The notes under the pieces are model-generated. The model searched no databases, had not been told where the DNA came from, and worked only from the letters and a program-made list of their open reading frames with translations. 64,000 bases of DNA from Glaciozyma antarctica PI12. Taxonomy: Eukaryota; Basidiomycota; Microbotryomycetes; Kriegeriales; Camptobasidiaceae. The position numbers and the translations under genes are program-made. The stretch is taken from NCBI GenBank assembly GCA_002917775.1, contig KZ627155.1:701896-765895 (forward strand). The letters are read 5' to 3'. Shown here piece by piece: positions 21,038-31,822 of the stretch (within the stretch, counting starts at the first letter, position 1; every line of letters begins with the position of its first letter).

Positions 21038-24000
21038 TCAAACGAAACTGCAATTGCTACTAAATCCGCTCGAGGAAGCCAGCTTCCATCGTCCCCCCAC
21101 ACCCGCTTCCCCCACCGGGTACACCTCGCTACTCGCTCGCAACAACTCCGTCAATCGCTTCGTCACGTCCAGCGGGTACGCTATCCGCTCCGTTGTCGAG
21201 TGCATCGACGTGATGAATTCTTGACTGAGGAATCGTAGGCATTAGCGAGGCGAGCGAGCGAGCGAGGGACGAACCATTGCGGATCGGCTTCGTCCTCGAC
21301 GACGGTGTAGAAGACCTTGACAGCGTTGAGCGTGCGAGTAATCTGTCGAGCGCCCACGTCGCTCGCCTGGGTTGAAGCGGGAGAGCTCTCCTCGAGGAGC
21401 GACCCAGCGGCCGACGCCGTCGAGAACGAGACGCGCACGGCCGGGTTGAATAGCCAAACCTGCTCGAGCCAAACGACATCAGTGACGAAATGTGTGGAAG
21501 CAAAGAGAAGAACGCACCAGCAGTCGCACTTGCTCAGTCTCGGCGTCCTCGACGGCGAACCGATGGCAGGCGTGCGCTTGCCCAATCTCGAGCATCTCGG
21601 CCATCACGTGCGTCGAGAGGCTGTAATGACGCAGCTCTTTTCGTGCTGGTGCATCGAGCGTCGGGGAGGCGGCGGACGCGAGAGGGTAGGTGGCGTACTT
21701 GAGGAGGCGGAGGTACGTGGGGGAGGGTGATGGCGAGAGCGAGGTGACGTGCTGGCCGATGAGGGAGTGGCAAGTGTTGCAGTGCGCCGGAGAGAGCAAG
21801 TCGTCCGCTTCTGACCGAGTAGCCTGCGAGAACGCACAAACAAGGAGTCAGTTTCCGAAACGACCTCGAAACGAAAATTGCGAAATCGCAGCGCCACGAC
21901 GAGAATGTCCGCTCAAGTGTAGCCTCCGCGACAGAGAGCTGAAGTCGGAAGGTTGTTTAGCGAGGGGAGATCGATTTTGGAGTCTTTGTATCAGTCCGCC
22001 GTCCTTGGGAGTTCCAGAGCTCGCGGTTCCCGAAGGCTCCAGCGAGCTCGTTCAGGAGAGGAGGCAGTCTTTCTTTGAGATCCGGTGGGGGTGTGGGAGT
22101 GAAAATGAAAGCGAGAGCGACGAAAGCGGGCGAGAAAGGAAGACCAGCCCCGAGAGAAAGCAGCTCAACTCACCTCGCTCTTCTCCGGCGTCGACCAGTT
22201 CCGCGTAATGTCCCGATGAAAGACGACGTACGACGACCCGACCAGTCCCTCCCCCTCGCGCGGCTTGATCCCCTTGCCCTTGGCGATCAAATCATCCGAA
22301 AGCGTCTGATCCTGATGGCACATCCACGCGTCCATGAGCTCCGCCCAATGCTCGCTCGGCAGCGCGTTGTACTTGAGCACGCTCGACGAGTCGACAAGCT
22401 GCTCGTCGCACTTGGCGCAGGCGTACGAAGTTGGAAGCGAGTCGCGCAATTCGGCGGTCGAGAGAGGCGCGTGGACTTCGAGGTCGTAGCGAGGGCGATT
22501 CGAGGAGGGGACGAACGTCGCAAGCTTGACTTCGAAGAACGCTCCATGGGAAGTGACGGGGACGACTTGAGGAATGACGTGGCAGGGAAGGGGGAGCCAA
22601 GACGCTGGTCCTCCGGTGGTGGGCGCGACGACGATGGCTTCGGGCTCGACGACGACAATTTCCCAGTCGCTGGCGCCGCCGAACGTAGCGATGCGAGGCC
22701 AGAAGCTAACGACGACACTACCGAGGTTGCGAGATTCTTCGGCGACAAAGTCGAGAGGCGAAATCGAGTGGACTGCGAAGGAGCTGGTCAGCAAGCTCCC
22801 TTCGCCCAACCGAAAAGCGACGTACTGTCGAGCTCCCCAGGTAACTTGCTACTGCTTCCAGGCTCCGCTTCGGCAAGTCGAGAATCGTAAGAGCCTCGGC
22901 GCGACATGGACGGCGAGCTCCCCTTCTTGAAGACGCTGAGCCTCGAGGTCGACTTCTTGCTCGAGCCTGGCTCGTCGTCGTTCTTCTGAAACAGCTCCGA
23001 AAACTTCTTGCGGATCGGTCGTCCTGGGAGGGAGCTGCTTCGCGGGCGCGGTTCGAGCTCGTCGCGGAAGAATTCCGAGATGGAGAGGGATTCGGCTGCG
23101 GGGTCGCTGGGGAGGGTCGAAGATGCGACGAGACCGGAGGGGTTCCAGACGGCGTCTTGGGAGGCGAGGCGACCTTTACCGGTGTGCTCGAGGATAAACT
23201 CGCGGCGTTGACGCTCGGCGAGATCTGTCGTCGTCTACGAAAAGCTCGTCAGTCAAGAGTTGTAGGCGCTGTGGGTACAAACGCACGGCAGATTCTCTCG
23301 ACTGGTCCCGGAGGACACCCTTTCCTTTCCTACATCGAGCGACAGTCAGCCTGGGCATAGGGAGCGAGAACGTGAAGCGGGGCACGCACTTGAGGTCCAC
23401 ACGCTGATTCGCCAGAGTCCTCGACGCCGCAAGGTCAATCTGGTCGATGAGGTTGTCCAACGCGGCATCTTGATTCCGCACCAATCTCGCTGCCTTCTCC
23501 GCCGGTCGCTCATGCGCGATCTCAGTCAGCGCCGCGCGCTGGTTGTTGAGCCTCCCCTTCGACAGCCGCTCGATCGCGTTGCCGAGCTTGGCGAGCTGGC
23601 GTTCGCGTAGTAGTCGACGATCAGGCTCGACGCGCTGGTTGGCGAGTTGAGGAGAGACGACGTAGAGGCGCTCGATCGCCTCAGAGACGGATTCGAGGTC
23701 CCGCTGCATCTTCTCGTTGACGGCGGCCGAGGTTCGACGAATGCCAGTGCGGGAAGGATAAGATGTCGAGGAGAGGGTGTCGGTGGAGGTGCGGCTTTTT
23801 TCGTACCAGTCGGGTTTCGAGTCGGTCGAGTGGTCGGCGAGGTAGGCAGGAGGGTGATGAGCGGCGTCGTGCGAATAACTCGGCAGGTCGGCGCTCGAGA
23901 GAGAGTAGTCATCGATAGAGCTCTCCCGAATCCTGTCCTCGAGCAACGTCGCCTCGACCTCGTCCCGCACAGCAGCCGCCGCTCGCTGCCGACAAAGCCC

Positions 24001-24984
24001 GCCCACCGTCTCCGCCAGGTCGTCCAATCTCCCCCATAATAGCTCTCGCTCCGCGCTCTCGACCTCCCTCGCCGCTCCTACCACCGCGTCGGTCTCCCCC
24101 TTCGTCCACTGGTCCTTTTTCGAGCTCAACGCACGCGCCTCGCGCTCCAGCGTCGCGTACACGTTTGGCGAGTCGAGCACCGCGGGCGTAACAGCAGTCG
24201 CGGTTTCTATGTCCTGAGTTGCAGAGGAGACGGAGAGGAGGGACTCGATACAGGCGAGGAGGGAGGCGAGCGACCGGGCGAGCTCAACATCTTTCGGAGA
24301 GAGGTCGCGAGCGACGGATTCGATGCGCGCTTCGAGGTCGTCGATTGCAAGAGTTCCTCCTGACGACGTTTCGAGATTGCGTGAGCTGCTGGCGGAGCGG
24401 GGAGAGTTGGAGGGGAGATGGGCGAGACGAAGGTCGTGCAGGAGGAAGGAGAGTAGGGGGTCGTGCGCGCTTGAGAGGGAAGGGTGGACGTTAGGTTCCG
24501 CAGCGGAAGAGCCGGTGGCGACGGAGTGGCGGCGGAGAGGTGCTAGTGCGCTGCGAGAGGTCGAGGCGTCGTCGTGTGCCTGCTCGAAGAAGGATTCCTG
24601 GAGGAGGGCGTTGAGAGCGAAGAGGAACGCCTGCTTTGCGGCGCCGAGAGACCTGACGACCTCCTGCGAACAACGAGTTAGCTAGCGTCCCTTCCCGTGC
24701 AGCGCAGGCAGTCCACGCACGTCTGAGATCACCGGCGTCGAGCTCCCGCTCACCTCCCGCACAGCTCTCCCGCCACCGTTCCTCCCCTGCTGTACGTCCA
24801 CCCTCCTCTGCCCAGTGAAGAGCCGCTCTTCCCCCAACTCAACCAGGTCGTCCGAGTAGAGCTCCTGCGCCGTCGAGGCTGGAACGAGAAAAGGCCCGCG
24901 CGGCACGTCCAGCGGGTCAAAGGGGGAGGACGAGGAGGAGACCAGCTGCTCTTGAGGTGGATACGAACGCTCGAGAGTGGCCAT
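21038..24984 (-). CDS. Long protein joining a helical module to a HECT_2 (E2-binding, UBE3D/Ipa1-like) module
   Basis: The start is the ATG at 24984 (MATLERSYPPQEQL). Exons are about 24984-24721, 24663-23390, 23329-23287, 23234-22826, 22772-22174, 21823 to about 21518, and two more to the stop at 21038. All junctions keep the frame, giving ~1,090 aa. The N-terminal ~600 residues are helical and charged (LYVVSPQLANQR, LRERQLAKLGNAIERLSKGR) followed by a basic Ser-rich linker (RKKFSELFQ, SVFKKGSSPSMSRRGS). The C-terminal ~450 residues match HECT_2: YACAKCDEQLVDSS, YNALPSEHWAELMDAWMCHQ, LVGSSYVVFHRDITRNW and CNTCHSLIGQ. UBE3D/Ipa1 proteins bind E2 enzymes. No stop separates the modules, and the HECT_2 part has no ATG of its own near its start. 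The 350-nt intron 22173-21824 is unusually long. Two genes could still exist if the ATG at 22907 is used. Confidence 0.75.
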
Positions 24985-25435
24985 CGCGAGGGCAAGCCTG
25001 CGGTATAGTCGCGGAGGGCGGAGGAAGAAGAAAGAGCGACTCGAACTCCTCGGCGTGCAGGCACCTCCTGGTCACCCCTTGTTCTCGTTCGCCTCGCTCT
25101 TCCCTTGCGCGTACTCTACAGAGAGTCGGTACGAAGCGGAACGACGCTCTCCTTCTTCTCACTCTCAGCAGCCTCGAACCCGACGCTTTTGCGAGGCCAA
25201 GTCTTCGAATTGCCAGGTGGGTATATACTGCAAGAAGAGTGGGAAATGCGTGCAAGGAAGGAGGTGTTCCGGTGAAGGGGATAAGCTAAAAGAGGGTGAT
25301 AGATACGAGGAACAGGAAGAGGAGATAGGATCACGCGTGGGGTACCGTCGTCGGTGAGGAATGGGGGCGTGATAAATTTAAGGAGGTGCGTGGGGGCGTG
25401 ATGGGATACGGGGAAAGGAAAGGTGGCCACTCTAC
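24985..25435. promoter_or_regulatory. Promoter region of the HECT_2 gene
   Basis: About 450 bases separate two minus-strand genes. A TATA-like element (GTATATAC, about 25208-25215, readable on both strands) lies about 225 bases upstream of the ATG at 24984. No gene was recognised. Confidence 0.35.
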
Positions 25436-26226
25436 TCAGATGAACCCGTAGGATCGAGGCCCCGCCGCCAGCTCAGGGGTGTGGAGGGGCGTGGAGGCGG
25501 ATGAGGGGAGAGTGGGTCGGCGGAAGAGAGTTGGAGGGGGGATGAGGGGAGACGGGGGTTGGCTGTTGTAGGAAGGAAGGGAGTCGTTCGTGCGAGGGCG
25601 GGAGGAGGTGTAGGAGGAGGAGATGGAGGAGGAGCGAGGGCGAGATTCGAGGTGCTGAGCCGACAGGTGGGGAAGGGAGGCGACGTCGACGAGTGGACGA
25701 GAGTCCTTTTGGGAAGAGATGGAGTTGGTGCGGCTCATGTACGCCAGACAGGCGTCCACGGCGTCTGCTTCCTCGAGACGGCGGGCCTCTGCTCGAGCGT
25801 CGTGACTGCTGGTCCCCGACGCGCTGCTCGACCGGTTCGAGTTGAACGATGTGTAGAGGGGCGGTGCGGTGTGTGGAGGGGTCTGGGTAGACTCGGCACT
25901 GGTCAGCTAGGTTCCTCTCCTGGTCCATCACAAAGAACGCACCGGCAGATCTGAGCCCCCTTCCCTCCTCCTCCTCCTCCTCGCGTTCCTCGTCCTCCAG
26001 CCAAAGACGAGTCCGCTCCACAGCCAAAGTCGAGGCCGTCTCCCTTCTTGAACCGCTTGAGCCACTTGCCCTTGACCGTGTTTCGGAGGTCGGCCATTGA
26101 CGAGGCCTGCTTCAAGAGCTTTGGGCGGGTGAGAGCCGTTGGAGGCGCAGCATGTGAGAATCCTTCCACATCAAAGTAGGGGGAGGTCGCTGATGATAGG
26201 GAGACTGAAGGAGCGCGGCGAGCCAT
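25436..26226 (-). CDS. Unknown Ser/Pro-rich basic protein
   Basis: The start is the ATG at 26226 (MARRAPSVSLSSATS). One GTGCGT-CAG intron (about 25940-25898) joins exon 1 to RAESTQTPP in frame, and the stop is at 25436, giving about 250 aa. Exon 1 has the only ordered-looking segment (SMADLRNTVKGKWLKRFKKG), a basic amphipathic helix, then a Gly-rich run. Exon 2 is Ser/Pro/Thr-rich, with a helical patch (RAEARRLEEADAVDACLAYM) and PP/SS-rich ends. I do not recognise the family. The basic helix followed by disorder could suit a membrane-peripheral or regulatory protein, but nothing in the sequence proves it. Confidence 0.55.
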
Positions 26227-26766
26227 TTCTGAAGGGGGTGTGGATGGGGAGAAGGGGAAGAGAGGGAAGAGGAGAGACCCCAGAACTCAGAAGTAACGTG
26301 GGCCTCTTTCAGCAGGCGAGCTGGAACAACAAAAAGGACTCCATTCTTTTCTCTTTATCGTCGCTCTGGACCTCTCCTTTCCCTTGTTGTAATTATGGAA
26401 GACCCCACACACTCTCCCCTCGGTAAAAGCGCTCATCTGGAACGGCGAAAAAATCGCCCTCGTCTCCATCCGGATGTCGGGGACGTTGAGGAGGGGTACG
26501 TGCTCACGAGCACGCAAGGACTGTGCGCTAGTTTGCTCCTTGGACGCCGCGTGATTTTCCAAGACTCGCCCGCAACAAAGGAATCTGCTCGAGCAGGCTA
26601 ACCCGAAGTTGAGACGCTGCAAGGCTGCAGCAGCCTCAGCGTAGAAGGAGTAAAGGCATTGCGGAGCGGATGGACAGCAAAGTGGGTCGAAGCAGTGGTG
26701 GGCGCAAGAGCGACGCCCCGAAACAGTCGGCGGATTCCATCGAGAACAGCCGGTACAGCGAGCGCG
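26227..26766. other. Intergenic, no gene seen
   Basis: About 540 bases lie between the start of the Ser-rich unknown and the BUD13 stop, both on the minus strand. It is less GC-rich than the flanks around 26320-26460. No gene or repeat was recognised. Confidence 0.4.
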
Positions 26767-27970
26767 TTACATGTCGTCGGTGTTGTACGCATACGCCTCG
26801 GCCGCGCGCATCTTGAGAGAGTTCCCGCGCTGCATGTAGGTCGCCTCGAAGCCATTCCCCTGCAGAGCGACGCGAAATGAGCTTGCGAAGTCGTCGCCAC
26901 CAAAAAAAAAGGACGCACCCTGATGACTCCATCCCAGCGATAGCCTGGAGGGATTCCGAAGCGATTTGGTGGAGGTGCTGGGCCGGTGTAGCGAGGGTAC
27001 TTGGGCGCTGCGCTCTTCGCCTTCTTCTTGTCCTTCGTTAAAAAGTTACGCAGCAGGGTCGTTCCAGCGATCTTGATCCTTGAGCTCGTCGTTCATGTCC
27101 TTGTCGTCGGCGTACCTGTGGAGCAACGAACACGTCAGCTCCGTCTACACGCCTACTCGATCCAAACCAAGTGCGAACTCACCTCGCAATCGGCTTGAAC
27201 GCCATCTCGGCCTGCTCCCTCCTCTTCTTCTCCTGGTCCTCCTTCTGCACCAACCCCTTGCCCCACTCCATCTTCTTCATCTCAGCCTCCATCTCGTCCC
27301 TCTTCTGCTTCGCCTTCTCCGCCTTCTCCATCTTCATATCAATCTTCCTCCCCGAGCTATCCCTATACACCGTCGCCGTCGGATCCTCCTCCTCCTCTCC
27401 TCGATCCCTCAACTCCTTCCTCCGCTTCGCCATCTCCCGCTCCGACTGCGCCTTCTTCGCCGCGCGCTCCGCCTCCCGACGATCGTTCTCCGCTCGCAAG
27501 TCGGCGGACGACTGTAGGCCGCCTCGAGCGGGAGCCGGGGCGTCCGAGGTAGAGGCGACGACGACGGGGTTCTCGTCTTCGGGTTCTGGAGAGGGAGTCG
27601 GGGCGAGAGAGGGGTCGGCGTCGCGGACTGTCGCCCAGCTGTTGGCGGACTTGGCCTTGAAGTGACCTCGACGTTCCTCGACGACTGGCGCAACGCGGAG
27701 GTTAGCTAAGCTTCTCGTATCTGGGAGCTGGTACGTACCTGGTGCAGCCGTCTCATCCTCGTCGTTCGCTCCCTGAGCCCAGCTCATCCCATCGTCGTCG
27801 GCAATGATCAACCCTCCTCCGCTCGCGACAACCGTGCTCCCTCCCGCCTCGACCTTCCTCTTCTTCTTCCGCCGCTTCGTGCCGTCGTCTGCTCGGGCGA
27901 GGATCGCGTCCGCTTTGGCGCCAGAGAGGTACTTGGCTGCGAGGTACGTCTTGAGGTCCTGGGAGGACAT
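26767..27970 (-). CDS. BUD13: Pre-mRNA splicing factor Bud13 (Cwc26), RES complex
   Basis: Bud13 with Snu17 and Pml1 forms the RES complex, which helps spliceosome activation and retention of unspliced RNA. The start is the ATG at 27970 (MSSQDLKTYLAAKYLSGAKA). Exons are about 27970-27739, 27684-27183, one from RYADDKDMNDELK, and the last ending at 26767. The N-terminal KAYL-type repeat, Lys-rich NLS (KRRKKKRKVE), the central coiled coil after SGRKIDMKMEKAEKAKQKRD and the C-terminal signature [24 protein letters not shown] are all present. In exon 3, just after DRWNDPAA, an in-frame TAA (27046-27048) interrupts the conserved FLTK segment, which continues intact one base out of frame. The gene is otherwise complete, so I treat it as functional with a likely sequence error. 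It is divergent from UBR7. Confidence 0.93.
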
Positions 27971-28330
27971 GACTTGGGGAGGGCGCCGAGCTGCAAGTTC
28001 GAGTGGTGGGCCGGTGGTATCTGGTTCTGCGCTGCTGCAGGAGCTTCAAGGAGTCGTTCTTGTGTGGTGTAGAGGAGGGAAGAGAGCAAGCAGGGGAGGG
28101 GGGAGGTGTTGGGCCTGGATTAAATTAAATACAATAGATTGAGTGCTTCCTGCTCGCGCTCGTCGGCGCGCTCTTCCTTCTCCCTCGAGCATCCAAATCG
28201 TCAAAGGATCCTCCTCCTCGCGCCCCCCTTGCCCCCCGACTCATCATCCAACTCCCGCCGACCCAGCACCACCACTCCCCCCTGCCCCTCTCCTCCTTCC
28301 CGGTCACAGTGGCTCGCGTCGCGCGCGTTC
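27971..28330. promoter_or_regulatory. Bidirectional promoter with AT-rich element (BUD13 / UBR7)
   Basis: 360 bases separate the divergent starts. An AT-rich block at about 28119-28138 (TTAAATTAAATACAATAG) stands out in otherwise GC-rich sequence and could serve as a TATA-like core for either gene. Confidence 0.5.
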
Positions 28331-30061
28331 ATGCTCAACCGCTCGAGCTTGCTCTTCTCGCCAACCAGGGACGGTATACCTAGCTCGGACGACAACTTCA
28401 CGGCTGCCGACCTCTGCGCGGCGCAGGACGCCCTCGAAAACGAAGCCCGAGACGCGTTCCCGTTCCAAATCGAGTGCACCTTTGACAGGGGGGGAATCAA
28501 GCAGCCTGTTTACAGCTGCAGAACGTGCTTGAACGACTCTGGCATCTGCGCGGGTTGCTCGATCGCCTGTCACGGGTGAGTTCACGCGAGGGGATTAGAA
28601 GAGAGGGCACGCGAGCTAACGACGCGTCGGACAGGGAGCATGAGCTGGTCGAGTTGTTCTGTCGTCGAGACTTTCGATGTGATTGCGGTACGGAGAGGAT
28701 GGGAGCTGGATCTCGCTGCTCGCTCACAGGACGAGACGACGCGCCGAGGAATGCAGAGAACAAAGTGAGCACATCTCCATTCCTTGACTCGAAGGCGAGC
28801 TAAAGTGCGTGCGGTGATGCAGTACGACGAGAACTTTCGGGGCGTCTTCTGCATCTGCGGAGTAGCCTATGACCCTCACACCGAGACGTGAGTTTCGTCG
28901 CCGGCTCCTCTCGAAACCCCGAGTTCATTCACCACTCCTCCACAGCGATTTAATGGTCCAGTGTCTCGTCTGCGAAGATTGGCTCCACCATGCCTGCCTG
29001 TTCGGCTCTCACTCGGAAACGGGCGAGTCTTCACTCGGTTCGGACGACTTTGACATGCTCGTCTGCGAGCGATGCGTCCAGGGGAACGTACGGGCGCGAA
29101 AGCTGCTGGAGCGGTACGCTGGAGTGGAAGGGACGGGAGTGATGTTGGTGGGGAAGGAGAATGAGGTGCTGGGGCGGGCGATGATCGAGGATGACGACGA
29201 TGAGGTGGAGGAGATGGCGGAGACGCAGGAGGAGAGCGCGGTCGCGGCGGGGGAGAAGCGGAAAGTGGACGACGATTCGATGCCCTCCGACGAGCCATCC
29301 ACCAAGAAGGCGAAGCTCCTCTCCGACCCTTCTTGCTCCGCCGACTCAGCATCTACCGCTTCCACCTCCTCCGCTTCACTCTCAGCCTCGCTCTCCACCA
29401 CCACTTCGCTCGCCACCACCGCTCCCTCTTCTCAGCCTTCCACCTCCACCACCTCCTGCCGTGCGCCGCTGGCTCTCGCCAAGGGCACATCCCCGCTTGC
29501 TCGGCTCGAACGCGCGGGTGTGAGGTGCAACGTTTATCTCGAAGAAGGCTGGATGGAGCGTTGGTGTCGGTGCGACGAGGTGAGCGAACTTCCTCCTCGA
29601 TATCGATCGCTGCTAATATTCCTCCCAGTGCATCTCGTTGTTCGACGAATTCCCGTACTTCCTCGACGAGGAAGAAGCGTACGAACCCCCCGAGGACACC
29701 GATCCCCGTACGTCTTTCGCCGTCCCTCTGCACGCTCTCGAACCTGAGTCGTCGTCGCAGACAAATCTACGATGGAGCTCGGCATGGACGCTCTCCTCAA
29801 CATGCCTCGCGCGCAAGCTATTGAAGGAGCGCTGGCTTTCCAAGGTCTCAGGTGCGTGCCTTTACACTGGCTCTCGAGGAACGCAGCTGATGCGCGAGGA
29901 CTTCGCAGCGAACGACTCAAGGCTTTCCTGCGCCCGCATGCCGACGCCGGGAAGACCATCACCAAGGAGCTTGTGGAAGAGTTGTGCGTGCTGCTTTGCT
30001 CTGGTTGGGTCGGCAACTGATGGGATTCTGCAGCTTCCAGCGAGAGAAGGACAGGCGATGA
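28331..30061 (+). CDS. UBR7: UBR-box / PHD protein, UBR7 (S. pombe Mlo2) family
   Basis: UBR7 is a UBR-box protein with a PHD finger, reported as a histone H2B ubiquitin ligase in animals. The start is the first in-frame ATG, 28331 (MLNRSSLLFSPTRDG). Exons are about 28331-28575, 28635-28764, 28823-28887, 28946-29580 and four more to the TGA at 30059-30061. The conserved NFTAADLCAAQDALENEA block leads into the UBR box (CTFDRGGIKQPVYSCRTC, GICAGCSIACHGEHELVEL, RDFRCDCGT). The PHD-like finger follows (CICGVAYD, MVQCLVCEDWLHHACLFG, LVCERCV). A Ser/Thr-rich, low-complexity linker replaces part of the middle. The C-terminal helical part (CISLFDEFPYFLDEEEAYEP, then FLRPHADAGKTITKELVEEF) matches the family. 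The length is typical, with a longer linker. Confidence 0.93.
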
Positions 30062-30419
30062 GGTTGAGTCCGTCCTGTGTGAAGGTCGGTGAAGGGGCTT
30101 TTTGGGCTCGCTCCTCACACACTTGCATTTCTTTGAGTACCTTTTAATCTGTACCAACGAGCTTACGCACCACATCCCTTTGAGCTTCGAGAGAGAAGGA
30201 GAGGAAGGAGAGCGGAGAGGGGGATTCCAGCGCTCCGGCTTCGTTCGGTCGTCTCCCTTCCTCTTGCCGTATGCTCTCGCGTTCACACAGGCTCTTACGC
30301 ACAGCTATCCACTTCAACCGACGAACCTTCAGCTCCTCCAAGTCGTGAGCTGCTCGCTCCCCAGACCCCGCTCCTCGAAGCTGACGCAGCCGCCTCCCCC
30401 CCCCCCCACCAGCTTCAAC
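30062..30419. other. Tandem intergenic region, GLO2 promoter
   Basis: About 360 bases lie between UBR7 and the hydroxyacylglutathione hydrolase gene, both on the plus strand. A run of 11 C residues lies about 15 bases upstream of the GLO2 start. No other feature was recognised. Confidence 0.45.
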
Positions 30420-31573
30420 ATGCTCGTCTATCCCGTCCCCTGCCGCGCAGACAACTACATGTGCGCCTCCCAATCTCCTCCTCAAAATCCCGACAAATCC
30501 CGACGAGCTAACCCCCCGGCGGCAGGTACATCATCGTAGACGAAGCGACCGGCACGAACGCCGTCGTCGACCCGTACGACCCCGCTAAGCTCGAAGCCGC
30601 CGCCGTTGCGAAAGGGGGCCTCAGGCTTGGCGAGTACCTCCTTACGACGCACCACCACCAGGACCATTCGGGCGGGAACGAGGAGTTCATCGGCGGGCAT
30701 CCTGGGGCGAAGGTGTATGCGGGGAGCAAGCAGGCGCCTGGAGCGAACCATTTGGTGCGTGGGGTGCTGAAGGAGGAGGAGGGAGCTGATGAGAGCTGGA
30801 TAGCTTAAGCACCTGGATACGTTCAAGATCGGAAGCCTCGAGGTGTCCGCTATCGCGACGCCTTGCCATACGCAAGACCACGTCTGCTTCTTCATCGAGG
30901 ACAAGGCGAAGGACCAGCGAGCCGTCTTCACCGGGTGAGCCACCTCTTGCTCGTGAGAGAGCTCGCGCTGACCCCCGTGCTTCAGCGACACGCTGTTCAT
31001 CTCGGGCTGCGGTCGCTTCTTCGAAGGTACTGCTCAGGAGATGCACGTAGCGCTAAACGAGCGTCTTGCGTCGCTACCAGACGACACGGTCACCTACGTT
31101 GGACACGAGTACACTGCGAGCAACGGTGCGTCCTTCCCTCGTCGCTCGAAGTGCGAATCGCTGATGCTCGAGCTCTCGCCAGTCGCTTTCTCCAAATTTG
31201 TGGACCCTACGAACCCCGATATTCTGGAGCTGGTGGAATTTACCAAAGCGAATGAGGTTACGACGGGCGTGTCGACCATCGGTGACGAGAAGAAGTGGAA
31301 GTGAGTTGCGATTTTGCGAAGCCTTTTGTTGCAATGACTGACGATACTTCTCCAGCGTCTTCATGCGGCCAAACAGCGAAGCCGTTCGAGGTGTGTTCAG
31401 TCTCGCGTTGCGTTCCTGATCTTCGCTAACGCCTTCGCTTTCAGAAAAGACTGGGACCCGCGATCCTATCGAGGCGATGGCGGCTCTTCGCGAGATGAAG
31501 GTTCGCTCGCTTCACTGCTGCCTCGGTAAAGTCGTGCTGATAGACGTGGACGCAGAACAACTTCAAGGGGTGA
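30420..31573 (+). CDS. GLO2: Hydroxyacylglutathione hydrolase (glyoxalase II)
   Basis: Glyoxalase II hydrolyses S-D-lactoylglutathione to D-lactate and glutathione, finishing methylglyoxal detoxification. The start is the ATG at 30420 ([14 protein letters not shown]). Short introns split the gene, and the last exon ends NNFKG at the TGA at 31571-31573, giving about 260 aa, the usual length. The metallo-beta-lactamase fold motifs are complete: metal site [37 protein letters not shown] (bridging Asp) and the substrate/metal site VGHEYTASN. The C-terminal HAGH domain ([28 protein letters not shown]) is present. With no targeting peptide at the start, the enzyme is probably cytosolic. Confidence 0.96.
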
Positions 31574-31822
31574 AGCTTGTAAACGGATTTAGGAGTCGTG
31601 AGGAATGCAAGTCGTCAAGCTTCTTCGCACGGCGTTTTCTGATTCTGCTCCCTGCTGCGACGCCCGCTGCTCCCGATTCCTCTCGCACTCTCACTGCGTT
31701 GATTCACAGATGCAAAGACGTATTCCTCGAGCTGCTAAACAAAATTGGGCTCAAGACATTCGCTCCCAGCGAGAGCGACAAGCACCACATCCTAACGCTA
31801 CACATCCTAACGCTACGCTCCC

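Noticed and set aside
22165-22809. Separate HECT_2 gene starting at 22809
   Set aside because: The apparent start there is TTG, not ATG, and a GTACGT-CAG intron joins this exon in frame to the upstream exon.
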